Virus record (IMG/VR): IMGVR_UViG_3300010389_000068
Span: 1 to 32,660 of that record
Source: a virus
Length of the DNA stretch: 32,660 nt
Reading direction: 5' to 3' (one strand)
Shown here: positions 28,279 to 32,660 of the stretch, piece after piece
How the letters are laid out: every line of letters starts with the position of its first letter
Numbering within the stretch: position 1 is the stretch's first letter
Translations under genes and position numbers: made by a program
The notes under the pieces: model-generated
Database searches by the model: none
Told to the model about the DNA's origin: nothing
The model's input: only the letters and a program-made list of their open reading frames with translations

Positions 28279-29361
28279 ATGCCCCATTTACCATATGATG
28301 TTTATGCTCTTCACGAGCTCAATACAGAGGTAGGAGTTCTTACCACTAGAAATGAACAGATAGAAATCAGGATTGGTACGGCAGGAACGCCTATCGAACA
28401 ATTCTACTTATCTGCTAGGGACATTGATGAGATTATTCTTACGGAAATTGATAAAATCAATACAATCAAAAAAGAGATTATTAAAATCTCTGCAGATGCC
28501 TTTAATGCTGTCGCTGGTATTACTAGTGTGGGCATCTTAGACCCAGAGAGACCAAATGCTCCACCATTTAACACTCCAGGTTATGCAGGTAGAATTCCTG
28601 ATCCAGCTAAAAATGTAGGAACTAATTGGTATCTTGCTGAGGTTAGCAGTAGTTCTTCTTCATATGATAACTACAACTTTATCCTTAATGGAACTAGTGA
28701 GACTCAGAATGTTTATAGGGGTGCTGTTGGTATAGGATCAACATATACACAATGTAATGGACAAACTCCAAATCCATATCCACCAGTATCCCCCTGTTCT
28801 GGTACTGAAACGGTAGTAGAGAACTACGTAGATGTTTTAACTACAATAAGAAGAGCACCAGTGTATCCAGACAAGCTGAGAGCTTGGCAGTTTCCAGAGT
28901 TAGAAGACGGATATGGATCATCAGGAAATGCTGGAACTGCTAACTTAAACCCCGTATATCCAGGGGAATATCAAACTATCACTGACCAGTTAGACAATGC
29001 TGGAATTGGTAGAACAACAAATCTATTCTTTAATGGAGAATATAATGGTGTGTTCTCTGCTGTTCCTATGGGATATTTTTATGATATTGTTGGAGTAAAT
29101 CAAATTCCATTTTATCATAGAACGGATAACTCTAATACTATCGTTGAACAATTTTCAAACAAAATTTCAACACTGGAGGCACAGATTGCTGATATCAGAA
29201 CATATATCACAGAGGTTGCTAATGGTGCTACTGCGGTGAAGGAACAAAAACACAAAAAGCAGATAACCAAATGGAGTTTAGAGTGGTCATATGATGAAAA
29301 TGAAAGAAAAATCGCTCAGAATGAAGATGCAATTGAAGTGATTGAAGCGAAGGAAGAATAA
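28279..29361 (+). CDS. Virion structural protein, 360 aa
   Basis: A 360-aa protein not assigned to a named family. Residues about 1-75 include amphipathic helices (LNTEVGVLTTRNEQIEIR, EIILTEIDKINTIKKEI) and the C-terminal 80 residues are helical and charged (NKISTLEAQIADIRTYI to EDAIEVIEAKEE), so both ends may form coiled coils. The middle is Ser/Asn/Gly/Pro-rich with a cysteine pair (C159, C168 by rough count). The composition, location and lack of enzyme motifs point to a tail or fibre-attachment protein. A long-fibre or whisker-type role is possible but unsupported. Confidence 0.65.
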   Translation: MPHLPYDVYALHELNTEVGVLTTRNEQIEIRIGTAGTPIEQFYLSARDIDEIILTEIDKINTIKKEIIKISADAFNAVAGITSVGILDPERPNAPPFNTPGYAGRIPDPAKNVGTNWYLAEVSSSSSSYDNYNFILNGTSETQNVYRGAVGIGSTYTQCNGQTPNPYPPVSPCSGTETVVENYVDVLTTIRRAPVYPDKLRAWQFPELEDGYGSSGNAGTANLNPVYPGEYQTITDQLDNAGIGRTTNLFFNGEYNGVFSAVPMGYFYDIVGVNQIPFYHRTDNSNTIVEQFSNKISTLEAQIADIRTYITEVANGATAVKEQKHKKQITKWSLEWSYDENERKIAQNEDAIEVIEAKEE

Positions 29362-29364
29362 ATA
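29357..29364 (+). promoter_or_regulatory. Late-promoter-like AATAAATA box
   Basis: AATAAATA, one base off TATAAATA, overlapping the stop of the upstream gene and 20 bases before ATG 29385. Confidence 0.4.
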
Positions 29365-29384
29365 ACTAAAATAGTTGCAAATCA

Positions 29385-29861
29385 ATGCCAATACCTAGTA
29401 TTACAATACTTCCTAGTTTTGGTGAGGTATTATCTATAGATGAAAAACAAAGTGACCAAACACTTTTGGTCACTACAGATAATGTTGAGAATACTCAGGT
29501 AGTATCTGTCGCATTGACATCATCTCCTTCTCTGGCATATACTGGAGCAATGGCAAATAATAGTTCAACTATTACTTTTCCTACTGCGGATTTGCAAACA
29601 CTTACAAACGGAAAATCTTACACCATAACTGCATCTGTAGCAAACATATATGGTGACAGTCGTGATACCTCATATAACTTTACTGTTGCTACTCCTGGTG
29701 GTGCGGTTGGTGGTGCTGGTTCCGTCTTTATTCGAGATGAAAATATTCCAGTTGGATTTGTTACTACTCTTAATTTTGTTGGTCTTGGTGTCTCAGCAGA
29801 CGCAACTGACGATATTGCTCGCGTCAGCATCGCTGGTACAGTGGATGCAGGCGAATATTAA
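29385..29861 (+). CDS. Ig-like virion protein, 158 aa
   Basis: A 158-aa beta-rich protein. Residues 1-105 resemble an Ig or fibronectin-III-type domain (ITILPSFGEVLSIDEKQ, VSVALTSSPSLAYTG, TNGKSYTITASVANIYGD, TSYNFTVATPGG). After a Gly-rich hinge, the end (VFIRDENIPVGFVTTLNFVG and an ARVSIAGT strand) is of the type found at the C-terminus of many phage fibre proteins. Ig-like domains on phage surfaces often help adhere to cells or carbohydrates. The C-terminal strand suggests it forms trimers. It precedes the host-promoter region that starts the next group. Confidence 0.7.
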   Translation: MPIPSITILPSFGEVLSIDEKQSDQTLLVTTDNVENTQVVSVALTSSPSLAYTGAMANNSSTITFPTADLQTLTNGKSYTITASVANIYGDSRDTSYNFTVATPGGAVGGAGSVFIRDENIPVGFVTTLNFVGLGVSADATDDIARVSIAGTVDAGEY

Positions 29862-29877
29862 ACTGGCACATACCCCC

Positions 29878-29906
29878 TTGCTTTGGGGATTCTAAGGTGC
29901 TATTAT
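29878..29906 (+). promoter_or_regulatory. Sigma70-like promoter of the 76-aa gene
   Basis: TTGCTT (29878-29883) and TATTAT (29901-29906) are 17 bases apart. The start would be near 29913, which rules out an in-frame start at 29897 and favours ATG 29930. A weak CCCC/GGGG hairpin (29874-29887) overlaps the -35 box. Confidence 0.5.
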
Positions 29907-29929
29907 ACAAGAGTCAAATAAACAACCCC

Positions 29930-30160
29930 ATGCCTAGTCACGACCGCGAAGACTACAAGGTAGACCATCCAGATGACGAGTATATTACTCGTTGTGTTGT
30001 GGATGTACCCCGTAGGACAATCAATCTCTTCTCTAATGAAGGCGATGAGAAGTCTGTAACTTGCGACACAATTGAAGAGTTTATGCGTATCCTTGATGCT
30101 TGTCGTCAGGTTATGCCTAACGAATTGGTTTATGTTGACCCAACGATTACAGAAAAATGA
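29930..30160 (+). CDS. Conserved hypothetical protein, 76 aa
   Basis: A small acidic soluble protein (MPSHDREDYKVDHPDDEYITRC...), with an internal VPRRTINLFSNEGDEKSV beta stretch and a helix DTIEEFMRILDACRQVM. I recall it as a conserved small cyanophage ORF without known function. The ATG at 29930 is used rather than 29897, since the promoter lies between. Its stop overlaps the next gene's start by 4 bases (ATGA), so the exported protein that follows is translated with it. Confidence 0.7.
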   Translation: MPSHDREDYKVDHPDDEYITRCVVDVPRRTINLFSNEGDEKSVTCDTIEEFMRILDACRQVMPNELVYVDPTITEK

Positions 30161-30564
30161 AACTGTTTATTGCTGCTCTATTGACTTTATCTGCTGCTCC
30201 CGCATACGCAGAGAGGGCATATCAACCTGGTTACTCTTATCAGGAGAAATGCTATAAGAGAGTCTATCGAGAAGAGTACATCCCTGGGACGATGAACAAT
30301 CCTGGTAGAGTTGTACGACACTTTGATAAGGTACAGACCAAGTGTAAGCAAAAACGTCACGAGCCTATCTATGATGCCCCTGTAACACCCCCCGAACCTA
30401 AAGCGGAGGTGGATGATAACTCTTGCGTAGAGGGGAGCGTTATAGGCGGTATTGCAGGCGGAGCACTTGGCGGTGTTTTGGCAACCAAGGATAACTGGAT
30501 TTGGTCTATTCCAGCAGGTGTAATTGGTGGAGCAATGGCAGGATGTCAGGTTGATGGAGGTTGA
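30157..30564 (+). CDS. Exported glycine-zipper protein, 135 aa
   Basis: A 135-aa protein with a clear signal peptide: MKLFIAALLTLSAAPAYA, cleavage expected after residue 18 (AYA). The mature part has a Tyr/Arg/Lys-rich region (YQEKCYKRVYREEY) and then residues about 94-130 form two glycine-zipper hairpin segments (VIGGIAGGALGGVLA and IPAGVIGGAMAG), a pattern that inserts into outer membranes or lipid layers. Four cysteines are in the mature part. A phage protein that enters the periplasm or envelope may serve in lysis, envelope protection or superinfection exclusion; none is shown. It is coupled to the upstream 76-aa gene and followed by the tRNA promoter. Confidence 0.8.
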   Translation: MKLFIAALLTLSAAPAYAERAYQPGYSYQEKCYKRVYREEYIPGTMNNPGRVVRHFDKVQTKCKQKRHEPIYDAPVTPPEPKAEVDDNSCVEGSVIGGIAGGALGGVLATKDNWIWSIPAGVIGGAMAGCQVDGG

Positions 30565-30589
30565 CAATCTGACCTTTATTGGTTAAGAT
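30561..30589 (+). promoter_or_regulatory. Sigma70-type promoter of the tRNA-Leu pair
   Basis: TTGACA (30561-30566), 17 bases, TAAGAT (30584-30589). The -35 box overlaps the stop of the upstream gene. The expected start near 30595 lies just before the first tRNA at 30599. Confidence 0.7.
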
Positions 30590-30598
30590 GATTACATT

Positions 30599-30679
30599 GC
30601 TCCAGTGGCGGAACGGTATACGCAACAGTTTTAGGCACTGTCGTCGCAAGACTTGGAAGTTCAAATCTTCTCTGGAGCA
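30599..30679 (+). tRNA. trnL-UAG: tRNA-Leu (anticodon UAG)
   Basis: Class II tRNA. Acceptor GCTCCAG (30599-30605) pairs with CTGGAGC (30672-30678). The anticodon stem is ACAGT/ACTGT with loop TTTAGGC, giving UAG. The variable arm has a GTC/GAC stem and the T arm is GGAAG-TTCAAAT-CTTCT. CCA is not encoded. It reads CUA and probably other CUN leucine codons. Confidence 0.93.
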
Positions 30680-30683
30680 CCTT

Positions 30684-30765
30684 GCGAGTGTGATGAAATT
30701 GGTAAACATACAGAACTTAAAATTCTGCGGCAGCAGCCTTGCGGGTTCAAGTCCCGCCACTCGTA
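30684..30765 (+). tRNA. trnL-UAA: tRNA-Leu (anticodon UAA)
   Basis: Class II tRNA 4 bases after the first. Acceptor GCGAGTG (30684-30690) pairs with CACTCGT (30758-30764), with one G-U pair at the end. The anticodon arm is CAGAA-CTTAAAA-TTCTG, giving UAA. The T arm is GCGGG-TTCAAGT-CCCGC. CCA is not encoded. It reads UUA/UUG leucine codons, common in this AT-rich sequence. Confidence 0.95.
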
Positions 30766-30796
30766 TTCCACTAAATAAACCGTAGTGGGAACAACT

Positions 30797-31072
30797 ATGA
30801 AGTATCAAATTGATACCACATATGGGTGGTATGATGCTCCAGAAGGATTAAAGTTAGTCCTGCTATACCTTATACAAGGTACACCTTTTACATTTGATGA
30901 ACTCCCTGCTATTGCTAGAGAGCATCCAGAGATTAGGCAGATAGCAGACGAACACCCATTTTGGACACCAGAAGAACTTTATAGAGCATCTGGATACCTT
31001 ATCAATGAGGAATGCCATCCTCTAGTGTTTGAGTTAGAATTGGCAAATCCAGAATTACTTCCAGTAGATTAG
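30797..31072 (+). CDS. Conserved hypothetical protein, 91 aa
   Basis: An acidic soluble protein (MKYQIDTTYGWYDAPEGLKL...), mostly helical, with FTFDELPAIAREHPEIRQIAD and a C-terminal VFELELANPELLPVD. ATG 30797 is chosen over the in-frame GTG at 30785, which lies in the 3' arm of a small hairpin (CCACTA 30768-30773 / TAGTGG 30783-30788) next to the tRNA end. No motif is recognised. It may be transcribed with the tRNA-Leu pair. Confidence 0.65.
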   Translation: MKYQIDTTYGWYDAPEGLKLVLLYLIQGTPFTFDELPAIAREHPEIRQIADEHPFWTPEELYRASGYLINEECHPLVFELELANPELLPVD

Positions 31073-31080
31073 AGCTGTGT

Positions 31081-31088
31081 TATAAATA
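31081..31088 (+). promoter_or_regulatory. Late promoter TATAAATA upstream of HNH nuclease
   Basis: A perfect late box 23 bases before ATG 31112 and 8 bases after the previous stop. Confidence 0.6.
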
Positions 31089-31111
31089 ATAATAAGCACT
31101 TGATATATGCA

Positions 31112-31708
31112 ATGGGCACATCTAATAGTCATAAAGAGGCAATGGAGGAGTGGGGAAAAAATGAAAGACAAAAAAATATTAAAAAGTATTTAACTTCCCC
31201 AAAGCATTGTAAAGAGTGTGGTAGTCCGATTCCTTACGAAAAAAGAAATACAAATGTTTTTTGTAGTTCAAGTTGCTCTGCATCTTATAGCAATAAAAGA
31301 AGAGCAGCAGCAAAACCGAATTGTATAGTCTGCGGAGTAGAATGCAAATCAAAAAAATCTATATATTGCAGTACAAAGTGTCAGCACACACATAAAAATG
31401 AAGTTAATTTATCTTTATGGAAAGAGACTGGAATATATCCAGGAAAATCCGTAGTTAAAAGATATCTATCAGAAAAGAAGAGTGGATGTTGGAACTGCGG
31501 TATAGTTGATTGGATGAATAAACCAATAGTCCTGGAACTAGAACACATTGATGGTAATGCATATAATAATCAAGAAGACAATCTTTCTCTCCTATGTCCA
31601 AACTGCCATTCTCAAACCCCCACATATAAAGCAAAAAATAAGGGGAATGGTAGGGTAGCAAGAAGAGAGAGGGCAAAACAAGATTATTACAGGACTATTG
31701 ACAAATAA
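31112..31708 (+). CDS. HNH endonuclease with paired zinc fingers
   Basis: A 198-aa HNH-type DNA endonuclease of the freestanding kind common in cyanophages. The first half carries two zinc fingers: CKECGSPI with FCSSSC, and CIVCGVEC with YCSTKC. The second half holds CWNCG, the catalytic LELEHIDGNAYNN (E-H-I-D-G-N) and LLCPNCHSQTPTY. I start at ATG 31112 rather than the in-frame TTG at 31100. It stands between the tRNA-Leu group and tRNA-Thr, with its own late-type box. It is not closely related to the HNH at 1573, which is shorter and lacks the extra fingers. Probably a homing nuclease aimed at the tRNA region. Confidence 0.85.
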   Translation: MGTSNSHKEAMEEWGKNERQKNIKKYLTSPKHCKECGSPIPYEKRNTNVFCSSSCSASYSNKRRAAAKPNCIVCGVECKSKKSIYCSTKCQHTHKNEVNLSLWKETGIYPGKSVVKRYLSEKKSGCWNCGIVDWMNKPIVLELEHIDGNAYNNQEDNLSLLCPNCHSQTPTYKAKNKGNGRVARRERAKQDYYRTIDK

Positions 31709-31725
31709 TTTGTTTATGTTATAAT
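31698..31725 (+). promoter_or_regulatory. Consensus sigma70 promoter of tRNA-Thr
   Basis: A perfect TTGACA (31698-31703) and perfect TATAAT (31720-31725) are separated by 16 bases. The start near 31732 lies 7 bases before the tRNA. An AATAAATA box overlaps the -10 element (31723-31730). Confidence 0.8.
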
Positions 31726-31738
31726 AAATAAATCTACC

Positions 31739-31812
31739 GCCCCCATAGTTGTAGTAGTTAAAACAGCCGCCTTGTAAGCGGCAGTCGCGGGTGCAAATCC
31801 TCGCTGGGGGCT
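31739..31812 (+). tRNA. trnT-UGU: tRNA-Thr (anticodon UGU)
   Basis: Acceptor GCCCCCA (31739-31745) pairs fully with TGGGGGC (31805-31811). The anticodon arm is GCCGC-CTTGTAA-GCGGC, giving UGU. The T arm GCGGG-TGCAAATC-CTCGC is one base longer than normal (8-nt loop, or a bulged T), and the variable region has four bases. CCA is not encoded. Confidence 0.85.
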
Positions 31813-31830
31813 TTTATACAAAGAGGTTAT

Positions 31831-32010
31831 ATGAAAATAAACCTTTGGTATTCAAAGAGTATGGGACAGTGGCGATGGACACTTGTAGAAGAGTGGAAAA
31901 ACGGCATCACTAAGTCCGAACAACATTCTGGACAGCAACCTTTTTTAAGAGATGCTATGGAGGACGTTGCCAATACCGTAGAGTATATGTTAGAGAATCG
32001 AGATTCTTAG
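31831..32010 (+). CDS. Conserved small protein, 59 aa
   Basis: A short ORF beginning at ATG 31831 with AAGAGG 4 to 5 bases upstream and ending TAG at 32008-32010. It begins MKINLWYSKSMGQWRWTLVEEW, with a Trp-rich beta hairpin, and ends in a helix (MEDVANTVEYMLENRDS). I recall near-identical small ORFs (LWY-x-K-x-M-x-QWRWTL) in many T4-like cyanophages. Function unknown. It follows tRNA-Thr by 18 bases and may be on the same transcript. Confidence 0.75.
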   Translation: MKINLWYSKSMGQWRWTLVEEWKNGITKSEQHSGQQPFLRDAMEDVANTVEYMLENRDS

Positions 32011-32025
32011 CATCTATCCGTTGAG

Positions 32026-32033
32026 TATAAATA
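32026..32033 (+). promoter_or_regulatory. Late promoter TATAAATA in the loop of an inverted repeat
   Basis: A perfect late box 28 bases before ATG 32062. It is centred in the 13-nt loop of a perfect 7-bp inverted repeat, TCCGTTG (32017-32023) / CAACGGA (32037-32043). Confidence 0.65.
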
Positions 32034-32061
32034 ATCCAACGGAATTTAGTGCTCAATAATC

Positions 32062-32660
32062 ATGGGTCTCAGCAGACTGGATAACTTTATCAAAAACAAT
32101 CGTGGTGTCATCCTGTACGTCAGTCCAAATGACAGGGATGCTACGGATAGTATTGAGAATCAGGGCAACTCTCTAACGAGACCCTTTAAGACAATTCAAA
32201 GGGCGTTATTAGAGGCGTCAAGGTTCTCTTATCAAGCAGGAAAGGATAATGATAGGTTTGGAAAAACCACCATTATGCTTTATCCTGGAGAGCATTACGT
32301 TGATAACCGTCCAGGTCTAATTCCTACAGGAACTAATCAGTTCTACAATAGAGCAGGTCAAGTTATAACCGAGTCCCTACAACTTGACACTACGAGCAAC
32401 TTTGACCTAAATTCAAAAGATAACGTTCTTTATAAGTTTAACAGCGTCTTCGGTGGCGTCATTGTTCCAAGAGGAACTTCCATCGTTGGATATGACTTAA
32501 GAAAGACTTCTATCAGACCATTATACGTTCCTAGTTCCACCAATTCCAACATTGAAAGCACAGCACTTTTTAGATTGACTGGTGCCACTTACATTTGGCA
32601 GTTTACTATCTTTGATGGTAATCCAAACGGTCTTGTTTATGCAGACTATGCATCAAACCA
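32062..32660 (+). CDS. Large virion structural protein, 3' end beyond window
   Basis: The frame is open from ATG 32062 to the right edge (199 codons visible). It begins MGLSRLDNFIKNNRGVILYV, followed by NPN-type beta segments: SIENQGNSLTRPFKTIQRAL, FGKTTIMLYPGEHYVDNRPG, and VIVPRGTSIVGYDLRKTSIRP. The pattern (RPFKTIQ-A-L-A, PGEH, SIVG-DLR) is that of pectin-lyase-like parallel beta-helix proteins, which in cyanophages are long structural proteins of the tail fibre or baseplate. I recall an almost identical start in T4-like cyanophage genomes. A late promoter precedes it. Final size cannot be seen. Confidence 0.8.
   Translation, partial: MGLSRLDNFIKNNRGVILYVSPNDRDATDSIENQGNSLTRPFKTIQRALLEASRFSYQAGKDNDRFGKTTIMLYPGEHYVDNRPGLIPTGTNQFYNRAGQVITESLQLDTTSNFDLNSKDNVLYKFNSVFGGVIVPRGTSIVGYDLRKTSIRPLYVPSSTNSNIESTALFRLTGATYIWQFTIFDGNPNGLVYADYASN

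Noticed and set aside
29874-29887. CCCC/GGGG hairpin after the Ig-like gene as a terminator
   Set aside because: Four base pairs and no T tract; it overlaps the -35 box of the next promoter, and I kept the promoter call instead.
30768-30788. CCACTA/TAGTGG hairpin after the tRNA-Leu pair as a terminator
   Set aside because: Six pairs without a T tract, with the next gene starting 9 bases later; more likely a processing boundary or chance.
32062-32660. Long-tail-fibre adhesin with a named receptor
   Set aside because: Only about 200 residues are visible; the beta-helix pattern supports a structural protein but not a specific fibre or receptor role.
1-32660. CRISPR arrays, rRNA genes, insertion sequences, integrase or attachment sites
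   Set aside because: I found no regularly spaced repeats, rRNA segments, transposase or integrase motifs; the only repeats are short or within tail genes.

Overview
This window is a piece of a T4-like cyanomyovirus, most likely one infecting marine Synechococcus or Prochlorococcus. The evidence is a photosystem II D2 gene (psbD, cut by the left edge), a CP12-type Calvin-cycle regulator, cyanobacteria-associated small proteins (DUF4278-like and DUF1825-like), and a T4 core set: gp33, gp59, gp32, gp53, gp48, gp4, gp26 and gp27/gp5-like hub proteins. Identifications rest on motifs and on family sequences as I remember them; no database search was run.

Layout. Bases 1-3655: psbD with a coupled small membrane protein and a terminator, then a run of small genes with a freestanding HNH nuclease and a glutaredoxin. 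Bases 3648-4377: a self-contained cassette with a host-type promoter, a glutamine (Downstream-peptide class) riboswitch, a 53-aa peptide, two DUF4278-like mini-proteins and back-to-back terminators with a second promoter between them. Bases 4407-10036: nucleotide and replication genes in overlapping order (small ORFs, thyX, phoH, a PD-(D/E)XK nuclease, gp33, a LAGLIDADG-type nuclease, gp59, a DUF1825-like gene, gp32). Bases 10037-12793: a minus-strand block with gp53, gp48, an unknown gene and gp4. Bases 12829-29861: plus-strand tail and baseplate genes: tube-like protein, gp26 with a probable -1 frameshift into a small ORF, two very large tape-measure-like proteins (the second with a phage-lambda-R-like muralytic domain), a gp27-like hub, CP12, a gp5-like hub, a beta-helix spike, two paralogous tail proteins, a 2OG-Fe(II) oxygenase and two more structural proteins. 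Bases 29878-32660: a small cytoplasmic gene, an exported glycine-zipper protein, tRNA-Leu(UAG), tRNA-Leu(UAA), a small gene, an HNH nuclease, tRNA-Thr(UGU), a 59-aa gene and the start of a large structural protein cut by the right edge.

Two promoter classes are visible. Host sigma70-like promoters precede the riboswitch cassette, the space between the two terminators, gp32, the 76-aa gene, the tRNA-Leu pair and tRNA-Thr. T4 late-type TATAAATA boxes, or one-base variants, precede structural genes and the two homing-type nucleases that are not fused to other genes. The late coactivator gp33 is encoded here; the partner sigma factor gp55 is not in the window.

Among the less expected signals are the riboswitch cassette with two mutually exclusive pairings at its start codon, a textbook slippery heptamer with hairpin at the end of gp26, a muralytic domain sitting in a tape-measure-like protein rather than in the gp5-like hub, and a 13-bp direct repeat bracketing the LAGLIDADG gene. 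There is no rRNA, CRISPR array or insertion sequence, and no non-coding stretch longer than about 300 bases.
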